From assembly GCA_001314865.1 (NCBI GenBank), contig LJZR01000022.1, forward strand, positions 20,816 to 84,815: a stretch of DNA of 64,000 bases, given 5' to 3'. A model generated the notes under the pieces. The model was given only the letters and a program-made list of their open reading frames with translations, ran no database searches and was not told the DNA's origin. Position 1 is the first letter of the stretch, and each line of letters opens with the position of its first letter. This DNA comes from Phormidesmis priestleyi Ana. GTDB taxonomy: Bacteria; Cyanobacteriota; Cyanobacteriia; Phormidesmidales; Phormidesmidaceae. Positions 8,647-16,847 of the stretch are shown piece after piece. A program made the position numbers and the translations under genes.

Positions 8647-9024
8647 ATGAACGATGTCGGTTTCGACCCTACTCGCTGGAGCTATTGGCTGCTGATAGTT
8701 TGCTTTATTGGCGTATCGACTTGGGGATTGTATCTATCTTGGCAGTGGGCCTCAGAAATTCGCTCACAAGCTGACTTAAAAAGAAAGCGAGCTAAGCTGG
8801 CTCGCCGGCTGATGGTGGAAATGCACGGCATGTCTTACTGTTCGCCTAAGAACAAGCAAGTGCATAAAGACATGGGCATTACAAAATCAAGGCGTGATCC
8901 ATCCTTTGAAAATCGGGAAGATCGCACTGGTAACGCTTACTCTGGTAGGAGAAGTGGGCAACCCCAACGTACGGGCTATGAAGAAATAACACCCGGCTAC
9001 TTAAAGGAGTCTCAAAGCGAATAG
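8647..9024 (+). CDS. Small single-pass membrane protein, unknown function
   Basis: 125 aa. One membrane segment at residues about 13-31 (SYWLLIVCFIGVSTWGLYL), then a strongly basic stretch (DLKRKRAKLARRL) consistent with a cytoplasmic C-terminal part. No domain recognised. The start is fixed by AAGGA 9 bases upstream, within a duplicated 17-bp unit. The stop codon lies at the beginning of a small duplication (atagcctttt twice, 9020-9039). Convergent with the [2Fe-2S] protein gene. Confidence 0.75.
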   Translation: MNDVGFDPTRWSYWLLIVCFIGVSTWGLYLSWQWASEIRSQADLKRKRAKLARRLMVEMHGMSYCSPKNKQVHKDMGITKSRRDPSFENREDRTGNAYSGRRSGQPQRTGYEEITPGYLKESQSE

Positions 9025-9096
9025 CCTTTTATAGCCTTTTCGGGAAAGTGCTTTTTAATTCTTTCTTTAAGCTGTTTTTCCAAGCTATTTTTTCGA

Positions 9097-9807
9097 TTAT
9101 TTCTTGAGCTGTTTGTCTTGCACTATTTTTTGAACGATGGCAATACCTGACTCGCATGTGACCTGGCTATAGCTGCCGCCGGGAATAGTCACAAGGTGAG
9201 GGCCCGCTTTACAGCGTTTTAGGCAGCCTATAGCGCGAACAGTAATAGTGTTTTGAGACGGGTGAGTTGTTGGAAAGGCTTGTGCGATCGCCCCACTCAC
9301 TGCCGAACTCCCCCGCTGACGACAGCTAGAACCATGACATACCAGTACTTGAACTGACTGGCTACTAGCTATAGACGGTTCGAGCTTAGACGGTTCGAGC
9401 TTAGACGGTTCGAGCTTAGACGGTTCAATCGGCTTTATCTGAGGGGCGGCAGACAGCTTCGAAATTTCAGTCGCTTGCCATTCTAGCTGCCCGCTATGCC
9501 GGTTCACGATTTGCTTGCCCACTACCCTGATCCAGTCTTGAGGGATCAAGTAGCGGTACATCATGCGGCGTAAATCTTTGCTGAGCAAGATTGGCTGAGC
9601 TTGGGACTGCTGAGCTTGAGACTGTTGAGCTTGAGACTCTACCTGAGGCTGTATCACCTCTACAGAAATCCTTTGGTAAGGAGACTTTTCTCCGGGTAAA
9701 AATGAGAGAAAGCGTCCTTGCAGGCAAAAGTGAACGGTGCTGCTGCTATTACCGATGTTTGTACCGATGTTTATACCGATGTTTGCCTGATCTGTTGCGA
9801 TCGCCAT
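9097..9807 (-). CDS. Thioredoxin-fold [2Fe-2S] ferredoxin-domain protein
   Basis: 236 aa. The C-terminal domain (residues about 152-232) is a thioredoxin-like [2Fe-2S] ferredoxin with four cysteines in the expected pattern: C157 and C162 in VCHGSSCRQRG, then C195 and C199 in GCLKRCKAGP. The N-terminal region (25-115) is a cyanobacterial extension including a YLIPQDWIRVVGKQ segment. The two are joined by repeat-derived linkers (QSQAQQ at about 58-71 and KLEPS four times at 131-145). Likely an electron carrier or metal-homeostasis factor. A Fur-box-like site at 9874-9892 lies about 70 bp upstream of the start, suggesting iron control. Confidence 0.85.
   Translation of the reverse strand: MAIATDQANIGINIGTNIGNSSSTVHFCLQGRFLSFLPGEKSPYQRISVEVIQPQVESQAQQSQAQQSQAQPILLSKDLRRMMYRYLIPQDWIRVVGKQIVNRHSGQLEWQATEISKLSAAPQIKPIEPSKLEPSKLEPSKLEPSIASSQSVQVLVCHGSSCRQRGSSAVSGAIAQAFPTTHPSQNTITVRAIGCLKRCKAGPHLVTIPGGSYSQVTCESGIAIVQKIVQDKQLKK
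9372..9424. repeat. 15-bp in-frame tandem repeat (about 4 copies) in the [2Fe-2S] protein gene
   Basis: The unit cggttcgagcttaga is repeated about four times. On the coding (minus) strand it encodes the KLEPS linker repeats. The unit is a multiple of three, so copy-number change keeps frame. Confidence 0.85.
9592..9640. repeat. 15-bp in-frame repeat encoding the QSQAQ linker
   Basis: Three to four imperfect copies of a gagcttgagactgct-like unit. On the minus strand they give the glutamine-rich QSQAQQSQAQQ segment. Confidence 0.7.
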
Positions 9808-9873
9808 GTGAGCCGGGCACTCAGCCTTACCAAAACTAAATGCCTTCTATCTTAGCGCCATTTTAAGATCCTT

Positions 9874-9892
9874 ATTGAGAATTATTCTGTTA
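9874..9892 (-). promoter_or_regulatory. Fur-box-like site upstream of the [2Fe-2S] protein gene
   Basis: The core palindrome AGAAT-T-ATTCT (9878-9888) is perfect. Against the 9-1-9 pattern AATGAGAATNATTCTCATT it matches 14 of 18 defined bases by eye. It lies 67-85 bp upstream of the 9807 start. Binding by Fur is inference. Confidence 0.6.
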
Positions 9893-9895
9893 AGT

Positions 9896-9931
9896 CTCCT
9901 GTCAAAGCTCCTGTCAAAGCTCCTGTCAAAG
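9896..9931. repeat. 12-bp tandem repeat, 3 copies
   Basis: ctcctgtcaaag three times in a row, immediately next to the Fur-box-like site. It is non-coding. Confidence 0.85.
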
Positions 9932-10080
9932 CTCTATGAATACCTATGAACTTTTCTTCGATTCAGTAGCACCGCTGGCCCCAGCATTCAATTCAGCTAC
10001 GCCTTCTTCCCGCTTAATCCTTAAACAGATAAGGATCTTAGAATTGAGCGATCCCGATTGATAACGCTGGCAAAACTTTC

Positions 10081-10110
10081 TTGACATTAATTATCAACTA
10101 AGGGTATAAA
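10081..10110 (+). promoter_or_regulatory. Strong sigma70-type promoter for a putative small RNA
   Basis: Perfect TTGACA (10081-10086), 18-base spacer, TATAAA (10105-10110). Expected transcription start near 10117. This is the best -35/-10 pair I see in the window, and no gene follows it on this strand before the terminator. Confidence 0.7.
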
Positions 10111-10116
10111 TAAGCA

Positions 10117-10135
10117 TATGAGAAACAGTCTCATT
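10117..10135 (+). promoter_or_regulatory. Fur-box-like palindrome at the transcription start
   Basis: ATGAGA (10118-10123), 5-base spacer, TCTCAT (10129-10134). Aligned to the 9-1-9 Fur pattern it matches 15 of 18 defined bases. Its position directly after the -10 box is where a repressor would block initiation. Confidence 0.6.
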
Positions 10136-10222
10136 GTATAAGCCATTAACTCAGGGTTAGCTAATGGATCTACATAGCTGTCTAGTAATGTTATCTAGTC
10201 GCTGGCTATCAGGAAAAAGCAA

Positions 10223-10255
10223 AAAAGCAGCTAACCGCTGACGGCTGCTGCTTTT
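10223..10255. terminator. Bidirectional intrinsic terminator (dps and putative small RNA)
   Basis: Perfect 9-bp arms AAAAGCAGC (10223-10231) and GCTGCTTTT (10247-10255) with a 15-nt loop. On the minus strand the stem is followed by a long T-rich run, so it should end the dps transcript about 115 nt after its stop. On the plus strand it has four Ts and would end the putative small RNA. Confidence 0.8.
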
Positions 10256-10372
10256 AAACACGATAAATACTTGGATGAGACTTTGGTGTTGTGAATCAGA
10301 ATTTACCGATGGCCAAGCACCAATGGCCAAGCACCGATGGCTGAGCTTAGTTTAGATGCCTAGTCTACAACC

Positions 10373-10909
10373 CTAATTTAACTGTACCAACGTATCGGAG
10401 ACGAGAAAATGATTTAAATGGTAAGCGCGTTCTTCGGTCTTTAGCAAAATGCCTTCATATAGATGCCGAGTCGCTCTATCTCCTAAGCTTTCTGCTTGCG
10501 ACGCATTGCGTCGTAATACCTGAATAATCGCTTGTTCGGCCCTTAGGTCGTTTTCAACCATCTGGCGGCAGCCGTAAATACCGTCCGGCTCCTGCTCAAA
10601 GCAGCACAGTTTAGCAAGTGTCGCAAAGCTCGCAGCTGGTACGCCGCCAAGTCCATCTAGGCGCTCGCCAACATCATGCACATGTCCTTTCGTGGCATCG
10701 TAGCTTTCTTCAAAAAACTGATGTAGCTGATAAAATTCAGCACCCTCAACTACAAAGTGATGCTTTTGATATTGAACGTAGATGCCTTGCATGCTGGCAA
10801 GTACGATGTTCAGTCCTTCACAAACGGGCTCTGTAACAGATTTTTCTAGCAGGATAGCGTTGTCGCCAACCTGTCCAAAAGGGGTAATGACAGCAGTTGA
10901 AGTAACCAT
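10373..10909 (-). CDS. dps: Dps-family ferritin-like DNA-protection protein
   Basis: 178 aa from the ATG at 10909, chosen because AAAGGA lies about 10 bases upstream; the frame extends 20 codons further but without such a site. It has the Dps ferroxidase pattern: H51 in [10 protein letters not shown]63 in [12 protein letters not shown]79 and E82 in [11 protein letters not shown]. Dps dodecamers oxidise Fe(II) with peroxide, store iron and protect DNA. Length and sequence fit the cyanobacterial DpsA type. A half-conserved Fur-box-like site (11002-11020) lies about 100 bp upstream, and an intrinsic terminator follows at 10223-10255. Confidence 0.93.
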   Translation of the reverse strand: MVTSTAVITPFGQVGDNAILLEKSVTEPVCEGLNIVLASMQGIYVQYQKHHFVVEGAEFYQLHQFFEESYDATKGHVHDVGERLDGLGGVPAASFATLAKLCCFEQEPDGIYGCRQMVENDLRAEQAIIQVLRRNASQAESLGDRATRHLYEGILLKTEERAYHLNHFLVSDTLVQLN

Positions 10910-11440
10910 ATTGTTCAATCCTTTATCTCGGTCGATGAGCCTAGTATAGTCGCTTATTGAGAAACCCACATGCCTTAAAAATCAATGTTTTCCCCCTATA
11001 GACTGATATATATTCTCATTAACTTATGCATCTGATGTACTTGCTGTATCCGCTAATTAATCCGCTTATTTAGTACTACGTCAGCATTACACCACACTCT
11101 GTTGCCATGACCATTATCGTGGCCTGGCTAAACCTTGAGCAAAGCGCTATTGAAATTACCTTCTAGTTAAAGTCACTATTTATATTTGCAACGGGTAACC
11201 ATTTACTTGGTCTTTTCAGTTTTGCTTATCAATCTTAATAGAAGATCTTCTCACTAATTTTATTTAAGCGTTTATGCCATGGTCAACTGATCCTCACTCA
11301 ATCCTCGCTCAATCCTCTGTTGGCCGCATACATTTGAAAAAGCAATGATTCTCCGCTTTCTTACTATTTGAAAATAATTTCTATTTGTCTTTTTCTTAGT
11401 CATTTGCTCAGTCATTTTGTTATCCGGAGATTTTAGTTAA
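10910..11440. other. 531-bp intergenic region between divergent dps and the 11441 gene
   Basis: AT-rich, without a convincing ORF. It holds the possible Fur/PerR site for dps near its left end and a short imperfect repeat (tcaatcctc, around 11290-11318). I see no other structure. Confidence 0.5.
11002..11020 (-). promoter_or_regulatory. Possible Fur/PerR site upstream of dps
   Basis: One half-site is a perfect ATTCTCATT (11012-11020); the other half matches 5 of 9. It lies about 93-111 bp upstream of the dps start. The site is suggestive only. Confidence 0.4.
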
Positions 11441-11761
11441 GTGCTCATGTCTAATTCTGTATTTTCTGGTTTCACCTCTGGTTCTGCGTCGTCTTCCCAT
11501 GAGTCAGCAACCCCAACGTTAGATGAACTCACTAACATTACCGTGTGCTGTGAAGATCGTTGGCAGGTGTATCACCGTCTGCAAGAGCTAGATATTAGCT
11601 GTCAATGCAGTAGCTTTGAGCCTTTACAAGTCACGATTAAAACAGCCTCAGAGGCAATTCAGCTATGGAGCATTGTCAAGCGCGTGTCTCAGCCACAACA
11701 AAGCCTCATTAGGGACTTAACAGTAAGCTGGCAATTACCCTGCTATCGGGCCAATACCTAG
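11441..11761 (+). CDS. Asr1405/Asl0597-family small protein
   Basis: 106 aa. The conserved core, residues about 30-100, contains [17 protein letters not shown] and QLWSIVKR, which I recognise as the cyanobacterial Asr1405/Asl0597 family of unknown function. The N-terminal 25 residues are Ser/Thr-rich and variable. Start choice: GTG at 11441 is 11 bases after a GGAG, and an alternative ATG is at 11447. The stop overlaps the convergent ROK-kinase stop by 4 bp. Confidence 0.75.
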   Translation: MLMSNSVFSGFTSGSASSSHESATPTLDELTNITVCCEDRWQVYHRLQELDISCQCSSFEPLQVTIKTASEAIQLWSIVKRVSQPQQSLIRDLTVSWQLPCYRANT

Positions 11762-12651
11762 CTTGCGGCCTGCTGTGCCAAAACAAAAGCGCCTAAAATT
11801 CCTGCCTGGCCGCCTAGTTTGGGTGGCACGATATAGTCAGCGATATTGTCGGTAATTTGCGGCACGTTTATATAGTCATTCAGCTTTTTGCGTACCTGCT
11901 CGCGCACCTGCGAAAAAAGCTGTTTTTGCTCCATTACGCCGCCGCCGATCACAATTCGTTCGGGCGAAAGCATCAAAATAAAGTTCACTAAGCCTGTTGC
12001 TAAATAGTTCGCTTCCAATGCCCAAGCCGGATGGTCATCGGGCAGTGAAGCGCCCTTTTGCTGCCATCGTTGCTCTATCGCAAAGCCGGAAGCTAAGCCT
12101 TCTAGGCAGTCTTGATGAAAAGGACAGCAGCCTAAAAAAGGATCTACCGACAGGTCATGCGGAATTAAGATATGGCCCATTTCTGGATGCAGTAGGCCGT
12201 GAATGGGTTTGCCGCCGACCAAGCCACCGCCACCAATCCCAGTGCCCACTGTAAGATAGATGAAAGTCTCTAAGCCTTGAGCATTTCCCCACTGGTGCTC
12301 GCCTAACGCAGCCGCGTTGACATCGGTATCAAACCCAACGGGTACTTTTAGCTCACGCTTAATGACACCTGCAAAATCAATTTGCTGCCAGGCAGGTTTG
12401 GGTGTGTCTAAAAACCAGCCGAAGGTATTAGAGTGGGTTCGCACATCTACCGGGCCAAAAGCGCCAATGCCAATAGCCGCCATATCGCCTTCTTTTTCGG
12501 TTTGCTGACGGAAAAAGCTAATGACCTGAGCGAGTGTTTCTTGAGGCGTTGTTGTGGGGATTCGGGCAGTTGCTCGGATGTCATCGGGGCCAGTGCCCAC
12601 TGCGCATACAAATTTAGTGCCACCTGCTTCAATTCCGCCTAAAAGTGCCAT
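11758..12651 (-). CDS. ROK-family sugar kinase (fructokinase/glucokinase type)
   Basis: 297 aa. The N-terminal phosphate-binding motif [13 protein letters not shown] and the ROK zinc site (HPEMGH then CCPFHQDC, residues about 157-183) are intact. [14 protein letters not shown] is the second ATP-binding signature. The EAGGTKF form and the C-C-H-C metal site are typical of ROK fructokinases, so fructose or glucose phosphorylation with ATP is likely; substrate cannot be fixed from sequence. It may feed sugars into the glycogen pathway represented nearby by glgX, glgB and glgA. It shares a 4-bp tail overlap with the 11441 gene. Confidence 0.88.
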   Translation of the reverse strand: MALLGGIEAGGTKFVCAVGTGPDDIRATARIPTTTPQETLAQVISFFRQQTEKEGDMAAIGIGAFGPVDVRTHSNTFGWFLDTPKPAWQQIDFAGVIKRELKVPVGFDTDVNAAALGEHQWGNAQGLETFIYLTVGTGIGGGGLVGGKPIHGLLHPEMGHILIPHDLSVDPFLGCCPFHQDCLEGLASGFAIEQRWQQKGASLPDDHPAWALEANYLATGLVNFILMLSPERIVIGGGVMEQKQLFSQVREQVRKKLNDYINVPQITDNIADYIVPPKLGGQAGILGAFVLAQQAAS

Positions 12652-12846
12652 GCTGTTTTCTCTGGATGGGGCTTTTTTCTTACCTAGCTGGCTAAACGAG
12701 CCGTATTCTGAATTTTTCGATTTTACTCCGAGCAGTCTCTTCTTAGCGGATAATTCCTTATGAGGTTGAGCGGGCGATCGCGTATGATTTAATTCTAAGG
12801 ATACAGGACAATTTTTGTCTTATCTTCTGTTTTATCAATAGCGGCT

Positions 12847-13338
12847 ATGTTTTACTGCAATCGAATCTTCTCTTTGAGTTTTTCGCTGGCCGCAGCGGCT
12901 GCTTTCAGCCTCCTCACTGCCTGTTCTACATTTCCTTCTACCACTTCAGATGTTTCTACCACGTCAGATGTTTCTGCCACGTCAGATGTTTCTACCACGT
13001 CAGATGTTTCTAAGCCCGCAACGCCAAGTCCTCAGGGTGCGGTCACACAGCCTATTAATGAGTCTAACGTGAGCGAGATGGCTGAGCTGATCATTCAAAT
13101 AAAGGATCAGATTCAAATGGGTGAATATGACACGGCCAAAGCGACCTTCGAGAAGATTGAAAAAACATGGGAAAGTACGAAGGGAGGTGTTCAAGCCCAT
13201 AATCAGCCTGCCTTTAACGCAATTATTGTGCATTTAGAAAATATCAAAAAGGGCTTGGAAAAGAGCCCGCAAAACGTTGCTAATCTTCTCAGTGACTTAA
13301 CGCTGCTCGAAACAGTAGTGTACCGTTTATCTCAGTAG
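12847..13338 (+). CDS. Hypothetical repeat-bearing lipoprotein
   Basis: 163 aa. N-terminal signal with the lipobox LLTAC (Cys at about residue 26). Directly after it comes a TTSDVS hexapeptide repeated four times, encoded by an 18-bp tandem repeat at 12940-13011. The C-terminal 95 residues are helical with an acidic/basic pattern (EMAELIIQIKDQIQMGEYDTAKATFEKI) like a small helical-bundle or TPR-like domain. I do not recognise the family. The repeat should act as a flexible tether between the lipid anchor and the domain. Confidence 0.75.
   Translation: MFYCNRIFSLSFSLAAAAAFSLLTACSTFPSTTSDVSTTSDVSATSDVSTTSDVSKPATPSPQGAVTQPINESNVSEMAELIIQIKDQIQMGEYDTAKATFEKIEKTWESTKGGVQAHNQPAFNAIIVHLENIKKGLEKSPQNVANLLSDLTLLETVVYRLSQ
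12940..13011 (+). repeat. 18-bp in-frame tandem repeat, 4 copies (TTSDVS)
   Basis: accacgtcagatgtttct with one or two substitutions per copy. Frame is kept because the unit is 18 bp. Confidence 0.95.
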
Positions 13339-13468
13339 CTATTGTAGACAACGTTTATGTACGAACAAAAGTGGATGCCAGTGACAAATGCTATGCTTCT
13401 GAAGCGATCGTTAGAAAAGAAAGCATTGAAATAGGATACTGACAGAGGGCATCGTTAAAGCGGGCTAT

Positions 13469-15127
13469 TTACGGTTTTGGGCTCGGTAGGGGACAGCTAA
13501 GTGCTTTAGCATGCTCACTGAACAGCAGATTTTCTCGATAGTCAATGGGGCAGTCAATAACAGCCGGAACGTCTTGCGCGAGAGCTTCTTTGAGAGTCGG
13601 AATGAAATCTGCGGCCGATTCAATTCGGTAGCCTTTGAGGTTCATACTTTCAGCGAATTTAACAAAGTCGGGATTGTTGAACTTAATGAAAGCAGAGGCT
13701 TGATAGTGAGATTGTTGCTTCCATTCAATAAGGCCGTAGCCGCCGTCGTTAAAGATAATGGTGACGAAAACAGTGCCGATGCGATGGGCGGTTTCTAGCT
13801 CCTGGCAGTTCATCATGAATCCGCCATCGCCCGTGACGGCAACTACTTTGCGGTTGGGATGTACCAGCTTGGCCGCGATGCCGCCTGGAATGGCAATTCC
13901 CATTGAGGCAAACCCATTAGAGATCAGGCAGGTGTTAGGCTCGGCGCAGTGATAGTGGCGAGCAATCCACATTTTATGGGCACCCACATCAGAGATCACA
14001 ATGTCTTCAGGCGCGAGTACCTGACGCAAGTCGTATAGTAGCTTTTGGGGTTTGATTGGAAATCCCGTATCTGTCGCATATTGGTCGTAGTTTTGCTGCA
14101 TATCAGCGCGGAGATTGGCAAACTGTGGATGGATGGTTTCACTCTCTGCTTTGTTCATTTTTTGAGAGATTTCATCTAAGGCATCGGAAATATCGCCGAT
14201 TACTTCAACGGTCGGAATATAGCTGCTGTCAATTTCAGCGGCGGTTGGAGAGATATGCACAATGGGCAAATGACCCTGAGGGTTCCATTTTTTGGGGCTG
14301 TATTCAATTAGGTCGTAGCCGATGGCTATAATCAGGTCGCTTTCATCTACGGCGCAGGCGATGTAGTCGCGCTGCTGAAGACCGACTGTCCAGAGCGATC
14401 GCGCGTCCCGATAGTCTATGACGCCCTTTCCCATAAAGGTATTGGTCACTGCAATGCCAAACTTGGTGGCAAAGCGGCGAATCGCGTCACTAGCCCGATT
14501 GCGAATCGCGCCGTTGCCTACCAAAATCATCGGTTTTGTGGCTTGATCAATCGCGGCAGCTGCCTGATCCAAACTCTCTATTGAGGCCACGGAAGGCTCG
14601 GGAAGATTAACCCGCAAGGGCTCTCCCATTGCAGCCATATCGGCCACGTTCTCGGGGAGGTCAATATGCACGGCTCCAGGGGGCTCATTTTGGGCCAGCT
14701 TAAAGGCCTTACGAACAATTTCAGCGGTGTTACTGGGCTGTACTACCTGTTTGTTCCACTTAGTCACGGGCGCAAACATGGCCACTAGGTCTAAATACTG
14801 ATGAGATTCAATATGCATTCGATCGGTGCCGACTTGCCCCGTAATGGCCACTAGCGGCGCCCGGTCTAAATTGGCATCGGCGACGCCCGTCATTAAGTTG
14901 GTTGCGCCTGGGCCCAGGGTTGAAAGGCACACGCCTGCTTTGCCCGTTAACCGGCCATATACATCGGCCATAAACGCCGCGCCTTGCTCGTGCCGGGTGG
15001 TAATGAACTTAATAGAAGAGTGTTTTAAGGCCTGAAGCAGCTGTAAATTTTCTTCTCCAGGGAGGCCAAAAATATATTCTACGCCTTCGTTTTCTAGGCA
15101 GCGGACGAGCAGTTCAGCAGTATTCAT
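13469..15127 (-). CDS. 2-oxoglutarate decarboxylase (TPP enzyme, often labelled acetolactate synthase large subunit)
   Basis: 552 aa from the ATG at 15127; a TTG one codon upstream is also in frame, but AAGGG sits 7 bases before the ATG. TPP-enzyme layout: N-terminal Pyr domain with E47 in TTRHEQGAAFMADVYGR, central domain, C-terminal PP domain with GDGGFMMNCQELETA. The sequence matches the ALS-like enzyme shown in Synechococcus 7002 (A2770) to decarboxylate 2-oxoglutarate to succinic semialdehyde. The gene 22 bp upstream encodes the semialdehyde dehydrogenase, exactly the 7002 pair. It is not the partner of ilvN at 1.2 kb. Confidence 0.85.
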   Translation of the reverse strand: MNTAELLVRCLENEGVEYIFGLPGEENLQLLQALKHSSIKFITTRHEQGAAFMADVYGRLTGKAGVCLSTLGPGATNLMTGVADANLDRAPLVAITGQVGTDRMHIESHQYLDLVAMFAPVTKWNKQVVQPSNTAEIVRKAFKLAQNEPPGAVHIDLPENVADMAAMGEPLRVNLPEPSVASIESLDQAAAAIDQATKPMILVGNGAIRNRASDAIRRFATKFGIAVTNTFMGKGVIDYRDARSLWTVGLQQRDYIACAVDESDLIIAIGYDLIEYSPKKWNPQGHLPIVHISPTAAEIDSSYIPTVEVIGDISDALDEISQKMNKAESETIHPQFANLRADMQQNYDQYATDTGFPIKPQKLLYDLRQVLAPEDIVISDVGAHKMWIARHYHCAEPNTCLISNGFASMGIAIPGGIAAKLVHPNRKVVAVTGDGGFMMNCQELETAHRIGTVFVTIIFNDGGYGLIEWKQQSHYQASAFIKFNNPDFVKFAESMNLKGYRIESAADFIPTLKEALAQDVPAVIDCPIDYRENLLFSEHAKALSCPLPSPKP

Positions 15128-15149
15128 CAATTAGCCCTTCAATTAGCCC
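15128..15149 (-). promoter_or_regulatory. Duplicated ribosome-binding spacer between the two TCA-shunt genes
   Basis: The 22-nt gap on the minus strand consists of two copies of gggctaattg joined by aa. The second copy provides AAGGG 7 bases before the ATG at 15127. Confidence 0.8.
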
Positions 15150-16541
15150 TTATTTGATCCACACAGATTTAACATTCACAAATTCCAGTAGGCCATAGCG
15201 GGCGAGTTCTCGTCCGTAGCCCGATTGTTTAATCCCGCCAAAGGGCAGTCGTGGATCGGATTTGACTAGGCCGTTGATGAAAACAGCGCCTGCGTCTAAC
15301 TGGTTAATGAACTGCTGTTGCTCTACCGGGTCGGTCGTCCAGACGCTGGCACCTAGGCCAAAGGCTGTGTTATTTGCGAGGGCGATCGCCTGCGCTATAT
15401 CTGCCACCCGAAACACCAGCGCCACCGGGCCAAAAAACTCTTCCTGGTCGGCAGGGGTGCCCGGTGGAATGGCTGTAAGAATGGTCGGTGGGTAAAAGTT
15501 GCCTTGCTGAAGTTCGGCGGGCAGCTGCCGTTTGAGCGCGGCAATATCTCCTCCGACTAAGGCCGTTGCGCCCAAGTTCAGACATTTTTGCACCTGTGCG
15601 TCTAGGTCTTTTAAGATCTCTGGGGTGGCCAAAGGGCCGATATCCGTGTCTGGCTTTAGCGGATCGCCGACTTTTTGCTGAGCAAATTTCTCAGCGAATC
15701 CGGCTTCAAAGGCGTCGGCAATGTCGCCCACCAAAATAAATCGCTTAGCGGCAATGCAAGACTGGCCGTTGTTGAGCAAGCGAGCGGTGGTGGCAGTGGC
15801 GATCGCCTGCTCCAAATCTGCGCTAGGCAGCACGATGAAGGGATCGCTGCCACCGAGCTCTAGGACGGCTTTTTTGATATGGCGGGCCGCCGTTTGCGCT
15901 ACCGCTGCGCCAGCAGGGCCGCTGCCCGTGAGCGTAACCGCTTTTACCCGAGCGTCGGCAATCACAGCCTCTACGGCTGCTGCGCCGATCAGCAGGGTTT
16001 GAAACATGCCGGGTGGAAAGCCCGCCTGCGTAAACAGGGAGGCGATCGCAAGTGCCGACTGCGGCACGTTAGACGCATGCTTGAGCAGTACTGGATTGCC
16101 CGTCATTAGGGCAGGCGCAGCGGCGCGAAACACCTGCCAAAAAGGATAATTCCAGGGCATGACGGCGAGTAGCGGGCCCAATGGCAAAAAGCGCACATAG
16201 CTGTGGCTCGCGTCGGTAGTGGCCGCCTCATCCTGCAAAAAGCCCGCTGCCTCATCGGCATAGTAGCGGCAGACCCAGGCGCATTTTTCAACTTCAGCGA
16301 TCGCGCTCTTTAGCGTTTTGCCCATTTCCAGCGTCATTAGTCGAGCCAAAGACTCTTTTTGCTCAAGTAGCAAATCTGCCGATTGATGTAGCCAGCGCGA
16401 TCGCTGATCTAAGTCCACGGTGGCATAGTTCATCCCTGTTTCGTGAGCCAGAGATAGCGCCTCTTCGATCTCTTGGGATGTCAGCGCTGCATAGCTTTTT
16501 AGGGTTTCTCCAGTCGTTGGATTAATGCTCGCAATTGTCAT
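15150..16541 (-). CDS. Succinic-semialdehyde dehydrogenase
   Basis: 463 aa aldehyde dehydrogenase. Catalytic signatures are intact: Glu in VLELGGSDPFIVLPSADLEQA and the nucleophilic Cys in NNGQSCIAAKRF. The C-terminal oligomerisation strand region FGGIKQSGYGRELARYGLLEF is typical of SSADH. It oxidises succinic semialdehyde to succinate with NAD(P)+. With the downstream 2-oxoglutarate decarboxylase it forms the two-step bypass that replaces 2-oxoglutarate dehydrogenase and succinyl-CoA synthetase in most cyanobacteria. First gene of a two-gene operon; 306 bp of upstream sequence separate it from divergent glgX. Confidence 0.9.
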   Translation of the reverse strand: MTIASINPTTGETLKSYAALTSQEIEEALSLAHETGMNYATVDLDQRSRWLHQSADLLLEQKESLARLMTLEMGKTLKSAIAEVEKCAWVCRYYADEAAGFLQDEAATTDASHSYVRFLPLGPLLAVMPWNYPFWQVFRAAAPALMTGNPVLLKHASNVPQSALAIASLFTQAGFPPGMFQTLLIGAAAVEAVIADARVKAVTLTGSGPAGAAVAQTAARHIKKAVLELGGSDPFIVLPSADLEQAIATATTARLLNNGQSCIAAKRFILVGDIADAFEAGFAEKFAQQKVGDPLKPDTDIGPLATPEILKDLDAQVQKCLNLGATALVGGDIAALKRQLPAELQQGNFYPPTILTAIPPGTPADQEEFFGPVALVFRVADIAQAIALANNTAFGLGASVWTTDPVEQQQFINQLDAGAVFINGLVKSDPRLPFGGIKQSGYGRELARYGLLEFVNVKSVWIK

Positions 16542-16847
16542 AACGCCCCCGTGCCTATGCCGTACTTTTTGCCGTGCTTTTCCTATGCCGTACTTTTCCT
16601 ATCCCGTACCTTTAAATCCTTGCCACATCTCGATACTCACTCAAACAGTCTCTCGTAAGTTCTATCTTTCTTATCGGCAAAGTCAGCAGTTCGTATAGAT
16701 TGTTTACTATTGCCTGCATTTCCGGCATTTCTAAGGTGGTACTCTAGTCGCAGCACTAATTCCCCCCTTTGGATTTTGCGCAATCGTTACTAAAGCGCTA
16801 CCGTTTAGGCTACTAGGCATATTTTATTTAAACTCTAGATTTATTAC
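16542..16847. other. Intergenic region between divergent SSADH and glgX
   Basis: 306 bp. The left part contains imperfect repeats of atgccgtacttttcct (16567-16610). The remainder is AT-rich. Promoters for both genes should be here but no clear motif stands out. Confidence 0.5.

Larger units (their letters stand above)
10117..10255 (+). ncRNA. Candidate Fur-repressed small RNA (about 140 nt)
   Basis: Bounded by a strong promoter with an overlapping Fur-box-like palindrome and by a hairpin terminator. It contains no ORF of note. Inside is a possible stem CCATTA...TAATGG around 10143-10167. The arrangement resembles that of iron-stress small RNAs such as cyanobacterial IsaR1, which is Fur-controlled, but the predicted length is about twice that of IsaR1 (about 68 nt in Synechocystis, from memory) and I cannot claim homology. 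Transcript ends are inferred. Confidence 0.5.
9808..10372. other. 565-bp intergenic region holding a Fur site, a tandem repeat and a putative small RNA
   Basis: From left to right: the Fur-box-like site for the 9807 gene, a 3 x 12-bp repeat (ctcctgtcaaag, 9896-9931), a sigma70-type promoter with an overlapping Fur-box-like palindrome (10081-10135), a bidirectional terminator (10223-10255), and the dps 3' untranslated region. No plausible ORF is present on the plus strand between promoter and terminator. Confidence 0.7.

Noticed and set aside
13469..15127. Anabolic acetolactate synthase large subunit as partner of ilvN
   Set aside because: Operon with succinic-semialdehyde dehydrogenase and resemblance to the 2-oxoglutarate decarboxylase of Synechococcus 7002 fit better. 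ilvN is 12 kb away on the other strand.
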